Of a DNA stretch of 27,474 nucleotides, positions 7,957 through 17,551 are shown in pieces. Numbering within the stretch: the first letter of the stretch is position 1; each line of letters begins with the position of its first letter. The stretch is from Chara braunii (Eukaryota > Streptophyta > Charophyceae > Charales > Characeae): the NCBI GenBank assembly GCA_003427395.1, contig BFEA01000472.1:1080538-1108011 (forward strand). Direction: 5' to 3'. The notes under the pieces are model-generated. The model ran no database searches and had not been told where the DNA came from. It was given only the letters and a program-made list of their open reading frames with translations. The position numbers and the translations under genes are program-made.

Positions 7957-8718
7957 TTGTTCGTGGGTGTTTGTGCAGTTGGGGCTACATCATGTTTTTG
8001 CGTTCCGTTGCCTACAGAAGAGCTTAGCGCTACGGACTTGAGAATGTTGCGGAACATCTGTGGAGATTACAGCAATGGCCACGAGGTGGTGTGCTCGGTT
8101 CGCAAAGGTGCCAGTTCAATTCCGTTGAGCAGAAAAAGTCTTCAAACTCTTGTTCAGGGGGAATGGCTTTCCGACGAGGTGGTGGAGTCGTACTTGGCCT
8201 TGCTTGCCAATGCTGCGTTGCCTGGGTGTCCCTCTCTTTACGTTCTTAGTCCATTTTTTTATACCAAGCTCGTCTGTGGCGGCTATCGACATGATAGGGT
8301 TGCGAGATGAACAAAAGATGTGGATATTTTCTCGCACGAGATGGTCTTGATTCCTGTCCATAAACATGGAGTGCATTGGACCCTATTGTGTCTCTGAGAA
8401 CAACGGCTGGAGTGCTATGACTCCCTCGTACAAGACGATGGCGGTTTTTCTTCCGATGTGATTGCGAACTTCATGCAATACCTCCATGACGAAGCAGTTT
8501 GTCATTATGGTCCAAAAACGAAAGTGGATCTCCAGGAGCCCAAGGTGGTTGTTCGTGGTGTCCCTCAACAATCGGACGGGTCGAGCTCCGGTGTTTTCAT
8601 GCTCGCCTTCGCTTCATTTCTTGCACGCGGCTGTCCGCCACCATTTTCGATAGCCCAAAGCGACATTCCAAACATCCGGTTGAGGATTGCGGTGGACATA
8701 CTCCAAGGCGCTGAATGA
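7957..8718 (+). pseudogene. Ulp1/SENP-like (C48) cysteine protease, broken and missing its Cys
   Basis: The family cleaves SUMO or other ubiquitin-like conjugates and is common in plant DNA transposons. Seen here are a WLSDEVVESYLALL block (8165-8206), typical of the substrate-binding helix (W-L-x-D-x-I/V...Y), SPFFYTKL (8248-8271), the catalytic HW at 8374-8379, YDSL with the catalytic Asp at 8419-8421, and Q-S-D-G-S-S-S-G-V-F at 8569-8598. In the family the seventh residue of that last motif is the nucleophilic Cys, six residues after the oxyanion Gln. Here it is Ser (TCC at 8587-8589). TGA 8308 and TGA 8395 also interrupt the frame. The last 87-codon open stretch is 8458-8718. The product cannot be an active cysteine protease as it stands. 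The true exon may start near 8018. Confidence 0.8.
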
Positions 8719-9535
8719 TACCACTGTTGTAAAAATACGCGTAGTTTTTTTTTTGAAATGCCATAAGCAGAAGTGCGAATCTATTCCTAGTTGATCTAGC
8801 AGTCAGCCGATTCTAGTTGTGCTGTTGTTTTCATGAGGTGCCGGATTGCAGTGGACGTTTTGGTCAAGTATAGGCTTAGGTGTCGATGTGAATATCCCAG
8901 CCTCGTGCTGTGTCAAATTTTTAAGGGTTCTTCATTTCGTGAAACCTGTCATCTTTACTCGTAGGACTTTCGGCAGCGTCGTGCTTCCTTTGTTTGTTTT
9001 AGGGTTGTTCTCATTGCTTGCCGCGCAACATCACCTAGAGGGTAGCAGCAGACGCTTACGTGAAGTAGAAACTCAGATGCCTATGTAAATATCCCAGCCA
9101 AGTGGTGCCGTTCCTTTTAAGTAGACGCTTACGTATCGGATGTGAATATCCCAACTTTGTGCTCCTTTTGTTTATTTTCGGGTTGTTCTCCTTATGTCTT
9201 CTCAGACCGCGGCAGCACCGTGCTGCGTTTTTTCGTTTCGAGGTTGTGCTCATCTTTTACTCATGTGAAAGATATCGACGATTTATTCTTGGTCGCCAAA
9301 TTGTTTCGTGCTTATCTCTTTCGTTCGCAAGACTTTGTGGTGTGAAAGCCCCTCTCCCCCGCCCCACCCCGACCAACCAGCTTTCATATGTTTTGGCTCG
9401 CCCTTGTTCTGCGTGTGGCGCCCCGTTTTACGGTTCACCCCCTCTGCTTGTCTCGATTGAATGCTGTCTGTTGGTTCCTTATGACAGTTGCGAACTTGTT
9501 CTCCATTCGGAAACCAATTATCGCCAGAATGTATG
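8719..9535. other. Noncoding 3' arm with short repeated motif
   Basis: T-rich sequence after the protease stop with no credible gene. A half-degenerate palindrome lies at 8771-8791 (left arm AAGTGCGA intact) and another near 9489-9504. A motif like GATGTGAATATCCCA occurs near 8884, 9078 (changed) and 9139, so this arm is also built from degenerate repeats. Confidence 0.5.
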
Positions 9536-10445
9536 TGTGCTTGAAGTTGTTTTACGGATTCAACGGTGCACTGAATAATCACCAATTTTCTTATCCCCGA
9601 AATACATCTCGTGCTCTCCACAGAATGCTGGTTGTTGTTTCCGTATGAGAAATGCGAACATATTCGCACTTCGGATGTCGTACATTTGTGATTGAATTGT
9701 TCGTTCCATATGAGAAATGAGAACATATTCGCACTTTGACTCCATGTACTTTGTGATATTTGGAAAACCTTGTGCACTTTGCAATATGGGATTGTATGAT
9801 ATTTTGCGTTCAATGACTTTTTGAAACGTCTCTGTGTGCTTTGTAATTTGCCCTCGAATGAATTTTCTGCATTGAATGGTTTCTGGTACCTGTTCGTGTG
9901 CAGTGAGACTTCACCTTTGAAAAAACACTAGGCAACTTGAGATGTTTTCACCTCGATGTTTGCGATGTCTCTGTGTGCTTTGCGATTTGACTTGTGCTTA
10001 AAGTTGTTTAACGGATTCAGCGGTGCACTAAATGATTGCCAATTTTGTTATCCCCGGAATACATCTCGACGTGCTCTCCACTGAATGCTGACTGTTGTTT
10101 CTGTATGAGAAATGCGAACATATTCGCACTTTGGATGTCGTGCATTTGTGATTGAACTGTCGGTTCCATATGGGAAATGAGAACATATTCGCACTTTGGC
10201 TCCATGTACTTTGTGATTTTTGGAAAGCCTCCGTGCACTTTACAATGTGGGATTGTATGATATTTTGCGTTCAATTTGGAAAGTCTCTGTGCTTTGCAAT
10301 TTGCCCTTGAATGAATTTTCTGCATAGAATGGTTTCTGAAAACTGATCGTCTGCTCTGAGACTTCACCTTTGGAAAAACAGTGCGCAACTTGAGATGTTT
10401 TCACCTCGATGTTTGCGATGTCTCTGTGTGCTTTGCAATTTGACT
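9536..10445. repeat. Two tandem copies of a ~455-base unit carrying palindromes
   Basis: The unit beginning TGTGCTTGAAGTTG at 9536 recurs at 9993 (TGTGCTTAAAGTTG) and stays alignable for its whole length, including TACATCTCG, TGCTCTCCAC, TTGCGTTCAAT and GAGATGTTTTCACCTCGATG blocks. Each copy carries two spaced palindromes 65 bases apart with spacer ACATAT: 9653 (perfect) and 9718 in the first, 10113 (perfect) and 10178 in the second. A short partial third repeat follows to about 10470. Small open frames on both strands are repeats of each other and not genes. Confidence 0.85.
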
Positions 10446-10616
10446 TGAGATGTTTTCATCTCGATGTTTGCGATGACAAGATATACTTGTATGAATGGAT
10501 ATAAATCTTCTACACAGAAATATTTGATTGCGTTTTCAAACTGTGCTATACAAATGACAAGCCAATGTCCATATTAAATCGTCGCGCTGATGGACTGTGC
10601 AACTGCTTCTCCATCA

Positions 10617-10638
10617 AAGTGCGAGTTCAATCGCACTT
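10617..10638. promoter_or_regulatory. Perfect spaced palindrome, 8-base arms
   Basis: AAGTGCGA, spacer GTTCAA, TCGCACTT: the same arms as the copy at 6015-6036 with a different spacer. This conservation of arms but not spacer is what a protein dimer-binding site would show. A degenerate copy follows at about 10652-10675. Confidence 0.6.
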
Positions 10639-10750
10639 CTGGTGTGAGCCCTGAGCAATTCCCTCGCACTTTGCTTCACGTCGAGGAGGGGATCGAACGG
10701 TAAGCACCTGCACATCACGAAACAAGAGCACGTCCCAATTGGAACATCGT

Positions 10751-11850
10751 CGGGTCCTCACCTCATCGACTCTCAAGATGACTACAGCCAACAGCGGTAG
10801 GATGGCAGGTCCGCCTATCCGATGTGGATCTCACGGTGAAGTGTGAAACTCTGCTCTCAAAGATCCACAACGGGTAGAAGGTCCTGCAAGCAGCCGCTGC
10901 TTGCTTGTAAGACATGTTATGATGTGTCGATATAACCGACATCCAGAACTGCTTGGTGAGCATCTAGTGCTACGCCAATAAGTTCCAAACACGACAACAA
11001 AGTCCCCTAAGAGTGTTCTTTGTCGGGTTCTCACCACATCGACTCTCAAGATGACTACAACCAACAACGGTAGGATGGCAGGTCCGCCTACCCGATGTGG
11101 ATCTCACGGTGGAGTGCGAAACTGTGCTCTCAAAGATCCGCACCGGGTAAAAGGTCTTGCAAGCAGCCGGTGCTTGCTTGTAAGGCATCTTATGATGTGT
11201 CGATATGACAGACATCCAGAACTGCTTAGTGAGCATCTAGTGCTATACCAATATGTTCCAAACACGGCACCGAAGTCCCTTGACAGTGTTCTTTGTCGGG
11301 TCCTCCCCTCGTCGACTCCCTCAAGATGACTACAGCTGACAGCGGTAGGATGGCAGGTCCACCTATCCGATGTGGATTTCACGGTGGAGTGCGAAACTCT
11401 GCTCTCAAAGATCCACACCGGGTAGAAGGTCCTGCATGCAGCCGCTGCTTGCTTGTTAGGCATCTTGTTATTTATCGATATAACCGACATCCAGAACTGC
11501 TTGGTGAGCATCTAGTGCTACGCCAATAAGTTCCAAAAACACGGCAGCAAAGTCCACTGAGAGTTTTCTTTGCCAAGTCCTCACCTAATCGACTCCCTCA
11601 AGATGACTACAGCTAACAGCGGTAGGATGACAGGTCCACCTATCCGACGTGGATCTCACGGTGGAGTGCGAAACTCTGCTCTCAAAGATCCATACCGGGT
11701 AGAAGGTCCTGCAAGCAGTCGTTGCTTGCTTGTAAGGCATCTTATGATGTGTCGATATAACCGACATCCAGAACTGCTTGATGAGCATCTAGTGCTACGC
11801 CAATTTGTTTTGAACTCGACCGCAAGGTCCCCTAAGAATGCTTTTGGCAC
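10751..11850. repeat. Four tandem copies of a ~273-base satellite-like unit
   Basis: Units begin near 10751, 11024, 11297 and 11574. Each contains CTCAAGATGACTACAGC, CGGTAGGATGGCAGGTCC, GCTCTCAAAGATCC, CTGCTTGCTTGTAAG and GACATCCAGAACTGCTTG. Copies differ by scattered substitutions and a few indels, so the array is old. Look-alike open frames recur on both strands (minus strand starting MLTKQFWMSVIS), but they have no family resemblance and follow from the repetition. Confidence 0.92.
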
Positions 11851-11972
11851 TGGAGTCCTCTGACCGCCGATTGTTTGGCACTTCGTGAAGGTTGACACTT
11901 CTTGAAGGTGGCCTACCACTTCTTAAAGGTGGTCAGTCGCCAAACAGATCACGACCTGACATCGACCTCGAT

Positions 11973-11994
11973 AACTGCGAATTGACTCGCTGTT
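11973..11994. promoter_or_regulatory. Right-most spaced palindrome, next to (CT)n
   Basis: AACTGCGA, spacer ATTGAC, TCGCTGTT (one mismatch between arms). Read on the other strand, the order is (GA)n, a short gap, then AGCGAGTCAATTCGCAGTT. This resembles the left border TGTGAGTCAGTTCGCAGTT just inside the left (AG)n. Candidate inverted terminus. Confidence 0.5.
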
Positions 11995-12001
11995 CAACTA
12001 G

Positions 12002-12003
<2 letters not shown>

Positions 12004-12065
<62 letters not shown>
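12004..12065. repeat. (CT)n microsatellite running into the gap
   Basis: A pure CT run of about 31 units that is cut off by the N gap, so its true length and what lies beyond are unknown. It is the mirror image of the (AG)n run at 126-178. Confidence 0.97.
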
Positions 12066-12796
12066 NNNNNNNNNNNNNNNNNNNNNNNNNNNNNNNNNNN
12101 NNNNNNNNNNNNNNNNNNNNNNNNNNNNNNNNNNNNNNNNNNNNNNNNNNNNNNNNNNNNNNNNNNNNNNNNNNNNNNNNNNNNNNNNNNNNNNNNNNNN
12201 NNNNNNNNNNNNNNNNNNNNNNNNNNNNNNNNNNNNNNNNNNNNNNNNNNNNNNNNNNNNNNNNNNNNNNNNNNNNNNNNNNNNNNNNNNNNNNNNNNNN
12301 NNNNNNNNNNNNNNNNNNNNNNNNNNNNNNNNNNNNNNNNNNNNNNNNNNNNNNNNNNNNNNNNNNNNNNNNNNNNNNNNNNNNNNNNNNNNNNNNNNNN
12401 NNNNNNNNNNNNNNNNNNNNNNNNNNNNNNNNNNNNNNNNNNNNNNNNNNNNNNNNNNNNNNNNNNNNNNNNNNNNNNNNNNNNNNNNNNNNNNNNNNNN
12501 NNNNNNNNNNNNNNNNNNNNNNNNNNNNNNNNNNNNNNNNNNNNNNNNNNNNNNNNNNNNNNNNNNNNNNNNNNNNNNNNNNNNNNNNNNNNNNNNNNNN
12601 NNNNNNNNNNNNNNNNNNNNNNNNNNNNNNNNNNNNNNNNNNNNNNNNNNNNNNNNNNNNNNNNNNNNNNNNNNNNNNNNNNNNNNNNNNNNNNNNNNNN
12701 NNNNNNNNNNNNNNNNNNNNNNNNNNNNNNNNNNNNNNNNNNNNNNNNNNNNNNNNNNNNNNNNNNNNNNNNNNNNNNNNNNNNNNNNNNNNNNNN
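12066..12796. other. Assembly gap, 731 N
   Basis: Only N characters. The gap starts inside a microsatellite, a usual reason for a scaffold break. The size may be only an estimate, and linkage across it depends on the scaffolding. Confidence 0.99.
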
Positions 12797-12952
12797 CAAT
12801 TTGCATGTTGATAGGCCCGGAGCACTCGAACAAACCTGGAGTTTATTCTGAGTTGCCGACCGAAGGCCGCTCCAAAAGGCTACCGTGAAGATTGCCTACA
12901 AGGGAGAATTTCGAACACCGTTGGTGTGCTGGGGTGGTTGGGGTTGGGTGGG

Positions 12953-12978
12953 GTGTGTGTGTGTGTGTGTGTGTGTGT
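12953..12978. repeat. (GT)13 microsatellite
   Basis: An uninterrupted GT run in otherwise unremarkable sequence after the gap. Confidence 0.95.
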
Positions 12979-12979
12979 G

Positions 12980-14579
12980 ATGGGTCCAGTACTCCAAGCG
13001 ATGGCAGTTGACCCATATCACTGCCCACGTAGCAACACTTACCAATGATTGTTTCGATTTATTCTTATTTATGTCGCTCCAACATGAATTCCGGCTTTGT
13101 AACAAAAAGTGAACAATAAAAAGGTTCACTTTTAACGAAATGTGTATTGCGCGGGCATCGCGCGGGAAATTTGCTTCGTTCTTTTAAATTTCTTTTTGAA
13201 TTTTGTCGAGTCCCTGATGGCTCTCGGAATTTCGGACTTTCCTTTTGAATCTTGTGCTTTTTGCTTCTTCGCATTAGATAGAAATTAGGAATTCAGTAGT
13301 TAGGATTTTTCGTTTTCTTGCCGCGCGGCGCCTTCTTCCACGCGCTTCTTTTTGCGGCTGCAATGGTATTCTGATTAGTAGGCGCCTTTAATCGTGCGTG
13401 TAACTGTAATTTTGGGGCGAGCGCCATTGTAACTGTATTTTCCTTCTTGCATCTCGTCTTTCCCGCCCTCCTTCTCTTTCTGTTGCTGAAGTTTTTGTAA
13501 GCCACGGCTTGCATGCTCGGATAGATGCGTGGAGAAGAGCTACGTCCCCCACGCCGCGGCCCGACCATGTTGAACGCAGGTGCTCCCTCTCTAATCCCCA
13601 CTCTAAGTCCTGGTAATTCCGTGTTCTTCGCGCATGCATGCACGCTATAAATTTCGGTTGCGCGATTAGTCAACTCTCTTAACCTATCGTCGGAAGCTCG
13701 GGGTTGCGCGATCAGGAAGGGTCGGCACACGAGCGACGTAAGAGGTGAGTAGAGTAGGAGTTGGGCGACCCGACGGGTTGGTGCCGAACGCGCGGGATTG
13801 ACGTGGGCCACGACGGACTGTAGGCACGGGCGAATCCGACGGGTGCGGGAGGACTAACCGGGGTGACAACTTCGTGGGATGGTGCGTGACGACGGACAGT
13901 CCGCATCGGAGAAGAAAGAGAGAGAAGGAGAGAGTTGAGGTCGATGGACACGGATTTGCTGTTTCTTTGTCTCTTCCCTCTCTTCATCTGTGTACATACA
14001 TTTTGATTGCGGCTCCGGGCGGTTTTGCCCATTCTTATTTTCGTTTCGGCTTTCTGGAATCTGGGCTTGGGTTGTGCTCACACTTGTCCTTGCGATGTTT
14101 GTCCCGATTGCATTATGTGTATGATTGCTGAATGTATGAATGCATGGATGTTATGCCCGCTTGTCTATCTTTTTGCTAAGAATCCCGGTCCTTGCTTTTT
14201 GTCTGTGTCGAATCTTTGCCTGCACCTGATAGAGATGTAGATGGGATAAGAATCTGGCCTGATAGCGATTTTGTTCTCGTTTTTGCTTGTCTCACGATGG
14301 GGTTGTGATATGGTTGCATCTTGCATAATCGAAACTTACGAAGCAATTAGACAATCCGAAGTCTGGCCCCGCGAACGCCGTGCGAGAACACGTGCAAACG
14401 CGATCCGAGTCACGCCCTTACACGCATTCCCGGGCGTCGATTCGCCCGCCCAAAAAGATTCGCGGCGGAACCGTCATCCCGTACGAGCACGATGAAGCAC
14501 AACTAAGTTCGCCTGTCCTGCACATGCTCGTGCGCGGTGATGATAACCCGACCAGAGCTACCCCATCTACGATGATACC
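12980..14579. other. No supported gene
   Basis: I see no recognisable coding sequence, RNA gene or repeat array in this stretch. Open frames of up to 172 codons on the minus strand have irregular, Arg/Ser/Pro-rich composition and no family motifs. A GA-rich patch lies near 13915-13937. Confidence 0.4.
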
Positions 14580-14903
14580 ATGACGCGATCTTGGAGCTCA
14601 GACTCCTCCTACGACCCGGATTATTTCACCCCTTGGATAAACGAACTCATAAGGCTGCGATACTCCTGTCACACGGAGAATCGACTATGTCCGCCGGAAT
14701 TCCACTGCGCCACCTCTAGCGACCCTCGGTGCTCCGATTTTCCTTCCCCCGACCACAACTATTACTTCACCCACCCGGGATTTGTTGTCATCACCACCAG
14801 TTTCCCTCCTTTCCGCCTCCTTCTCCCGTATCATCAACTCAGCGTCGTTCCGTGGCCGGCCATAGCCCCCTATTGGCCCAATACGTTTTGTGTGAATTGC
14901 TGA
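14580..14903 (+). CDS. Unknown 107-residue protein fragment, copy A of an inverted pair
   Basis: The family is unrecognised. It is kept because its C-terminal half (GFVVITTSFPPF, then LSVVPWPAIAPYWPNTFCVNC) matches a separate minus-strand copy at 18842-18331 (GFVIIDTHFPPY, IVIPWTTVAPHWPRTLCTEC) at the protein level, which suggests past coding constraint. The reading ends at TGA 14901-14903, exactly where the other copy has an Arg codon after C-x-x-C, so the stop is probably a CGA to TGA decay event. The upstream start is uncertain. Probably part of a dispersed repeat. Confidence 0.4.
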   Translation: MTRSWSSDSSYDPDYFTPWINELIRLRYSCHTENRLCPPEFHCATSSDPRCSDFPSPDHNYYFTHPGFVVITTSFPPFRLLLPYHQLSVVPWPAIAPYWPNTFCVNC

Positions 14904-15145
14904 CGTAACGGCGAACGGAGAACTCCGGAATTTCGAAGGCCCAATCCAAGTACGTGGCGGCCCCCGACGGCCTAACTTTTCGGGACCGCCTCCACCGCAG
15001 AGGGATTTTCCCGTAAACCGTCACCCACAGTGCCCCGACCCCACCGGACCCTGAGTCCCTCGCGCATGCGCCCCTTATTCGCCCAATTGCCTTCATACCC
15101 TTAAGACTCCCCACACTTCCCCAAAAATCCTTGGCACACCCCTTT
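14745..15145 (+). repeat. Left arm of a diverged inverted repeat
   Basis: This contains the protein-level match described for 14580-14903 and ends with CCAAAAATCCTTGGCACACC (near 15121-15140). The reverse complement of that block occurs at about 18139-18158, next to a matching CCCCACAC block. The middle is strongly diverged. The two arms enclose about 3 kb of non-LTR retrotransposon remains. Confidence 0.6.
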
Positions 15146-15149
15146 TCGC

Positions 15150-16296
15150 ACTTCCAGGCCCATATCCCACTTCGATCAGGAAGTCGCACTGGGCGTGAGG
15201 TTGGGCGTCACAGGGAGCTGTTGAGAGAAGAGTACCCCGAGATGAAGGGAGCCTGGTACAAAGAGGTGGGGGACGGGGTGGGGGACAGAGAAACCACCAC
15301 AAAGTATCTCAGACTAGAGGAACCAACGGAGCAGGGAGCGTGGACGGCAACTAGCAAGTGGGTGGTAGAGAAGTCAGATCTAGTGGAGTGCAAACTACGA
15401 CAATGATTAGATAAAGAGGGGAACGTAGAGATTGACCCATTCCAGCCGCTGACAGAGGTTAAAGTTTGTATAAAACCTCAGCCTAGCCGTAGCCGGAAAT
15501 TCATCCTGATCCAGGGAGGGGCTGCTATTTCAGAGCTCGGATTTGATCCTCTGTCGTATTACTGGCAACAAGAAGTGCAAGGGCACCACGACAAGAGGTT
15601 TATTCTAAGTTATGATACAAAGCTCGGGAGAAGTCTACTGAACCACCCGAAAGCAGAATGGAGGAAATTCAGGAAAGAGCGGCAAGAATACTCAATCTGT
15701 CAAAGACTCCATCAGCCGCGTCGCTTCGCGGCCTATGCTCGGCCCTCCCAGGCCTCCCCAGTCTAAAACTGGTTGGCCTGCTATGGCTAATCTCCCACTC
15801 AGCACTGTCGTCGGCCACCTGGCTGGCAAAGAGGGGCATGGATGTACCAAGGAATTGCAAAAGATATGGCAATCGCTCAGAGGAATCCACTTATCACCTC
15901 ATATGGGACTGCCATGCATCTAAACGAATATGGCATTGATGGGCAGAACACTGGCAAAGGATGGGACCTATGCTGAACTGGGATCAAGATTGGGTTTTTA
16001 CGGGCAAACTGCCTCCCCTGTTCTACAGTGGAAGTGGGTGGGGGTACATTGCGCATGCAATTCGGTCTGCATTGATGTGGATCATTTGGGAGGACCGGAA
16101 CAATATATGTTTCCGGGGGGAATGGTCGGCCGATACGGCCATCAAAAAGAAAGTGAAAGTGCTGATCGGCACAATGTTTATAGCAGATTGGGGCACGAAG
16201 GCAGACAGAGGAAAATCGGTAAGAGGCAGAAGGTGGTTCATGTTCACTTGGGCCAGAGCTAATCGATTGGCAGCAATCACACTGGAGGAAATTTGA
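15150..16296 (+). pseudogene. Non-LTR retrotransposon 3' end (zf-RVT-type), copy A
   Basis: The C-terminal part of a LINE-type reverse transcriptase polyprotein, with the zinc-binding region that follows the polymerase. Seen are WLAKRGMDVP, C at the finger position, STYHLIWDC and SKRIW (15820-15936), then a tail domain with RSALMWIIWEDRNN. A second copy on the other strand (17551-16589) aligns along this stretch. It is broken by TGA 15404, a frameshift near 15650 (the frame from 15131 runs to 15766, but homology moves to the next frame by 15658) and TGA 15937. No polymerase active site is present. The first bases may belong to the flanking inverted repeat. Confidence 0.7.
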
Positions 16297-16588
16297 TTTT
16301 TTTAAATTTTTTATTTTTTTTTGGCGGGAAAACAGTCTCCACGATATATTTCTCACAAGAACAGGGGCCCGGGAATCACCCCACAGAACAACCCGGATAC
16401 AACAAGATAAACATGCTCGGGCCCTTACCCAGTTGTAGGCTCATGTAACCTGGACCCTGCGCCTAGATACAAATGACTCTCCCAAAATTAAAAAAAATAG
16501 GAATAGAGGATGGGACCAGCATCCCAGCCCAACCTTAACTTCTAGGGTGAATTAGGAACTTGACACACTAAACTGGTTTCCTGACCTT
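16297..16588. other. Spacer between tail-to-tail retroelement ends
   Basis: It begins with T-rich and AT-rich runs (16296-16322) and carries A-rich runs near 16488. These could be remains of the two element tails. No gene. Confidence 0.4.
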
Positions 16589-17551
16589 TCATGGTGGCGA
16601 GCTAAACCGCTCGTCGTGACCAGTGGGGGCGAGCAGCCATGGCGCTACACTGACCCTACCTAACGGGTTCAGTTTTGCTAATCTGGACTCTCTCCCCCAC
16701 GTGTCCCAAAACCACTTCCTGCACTTTTCTCTCTGACCGTTCAATGATTTGCGGCACCAGTCACACTGAATTGTCGTTCTGATATCAGACACTATCGTAT
16801 TCTTGATTGCCGAATCAGATGTGTAAAGCCTTTTGAACAGCTGGGTGTTTCTGTCATCCCAAATCACTTTCATTATAATCGCTCTTATCGACTGGGCAAC
16901 ATACAACCAGTTGCTTTCCTGCTTATCTGCTGTCCTGTGTATACCTGACACGATCCAGTCGTCCGACCACTGGAATTCCCTTTTCGTAATACGGTTCCAG
17001 TGGTAAATTCACCAGTCCCATATCCGTCTGGATGCCGGACATGTCAACCACAGATGTCTCTCAGTTTCCCAAAACCACTCACATCGTATAGAATTGGCAG
17101 GGATGTTCATCCCTTTATTAACCAAGCTAACTGTCGTTGCTGTTGCCAGAAACAGTTGGAGCCACAGCATACAGGTCAGTCTTTGAGATGACATTGCTTT
17201 ACATTGTCTGTACATCGAATGCAGTTCCTCTTTTGAAATGCTCAGCAGGTCCTGACTTCTTCTGAGGCTCTCAATGACTGATGTTGGTTTTTTCCTCACT
17301 TTCGCTCTCAGCACATCTGTTCCCTTTTTCGAGGAGTACAAATCTAGTGGTGTCACTCTAGCCTCTTTCTCGCTCCACCATCCAATTCCTCTTTCGTCCA
17401 CCGGGGCAGCATGAAGGGGGGTGAGGCCTATAGGGAGGCTTACCTTGTGCACTAACATACCACCTCCGGGTGCTCTCTGTACCTTCATCCTCGTAACTAC
17501 CTCTTCTACATCCTTCAGTTGGGAGATCCTCACTAATCCCCCCTTCTCCAA
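16589..17551 (-). pseudogene. Non-LTR retrotransposon 3' end (zf-RVT-type), copy B
   Basis: Two open pieces, 17551-17009 and 16951-16589, lie in the same phase and are joined through TGA 17009-17011. Seen are SLVNKGMNIP, ERHLWLTCPASRRIWDW, then RAIIMKVIWDDRNTQ. These align with copy A's WLAKRGMDVP, STYHLIWDCHASKRIW and RSALMWIIWEDRNN. The finger cysteines are partly lost (C-x-W-F). It is oriented opposite to copy A, so the two 3' ends face each other. The upstream polymerase part is missing. Confidence 0.72.

Larger units (their letters stand above)
1052..8718 (+). pseudogene. Decayed giant gene: ParB-like / methyltransferase-like / Ulp1-like fusion
   Basis: From ATG 1052 one phase is kept to 7412, across a GT-AG intron (7413-7555), and on to TGA 8716-8718. 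It is interrupted by TAG 1181, TGA 3641, TGA 3851, TGA 3944, TAG 5066, TGA 5348, TAG 5936, TAG 7918, TGA 8308 and TGA 8395. There is no net frameshift in more than 7 kb, and protein-like sequence resumes directly after each stop with no spacer. This argues for one ancestral gene of roughly 2,400 codons rather than a row of genes. TAG 7918 may instead lie in a second short intron. The domain order is N-terminal unknown, basic linker, ParB-like, degenerate beta-class methyltransferase-like, low-complexity linkers, acidic repeats, Ulp1-like protease. ParB and Ulp1 domains are both known from mobile elements, and I infer a selfish-element protein. Whether it was one polypeptide or several is not proven. 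Confidence 0.75.

Noticed and set aside
1052-8718. Alternative genetic code or programmed readthrough of TGA/TAG
   Set aside because: Possible in principle, but the unrelated gypsy and LINE fragments show the same stops, one LINE and one unknown repeat also have frameshifts, and the protease lacks its Cys. Decay is simpler. Not fully excluded.
10763-11919. Several small genes with similar proteins (MLTKQFWMSVIS-type)
   Set aside because: They are the same 273-base repeat read four times on both strands; no start or family support.
11892-12851. Long open frames across the N gap on both strands
   Set aside because: They are almost wholly unknown bases plus a CT microsatellite; no coding evidence.
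13293-13811. Minus-strand 172-codon open frame after the gap
   Set aside because: Irregular composition, no recognisable domain, no repeat partner in the window.
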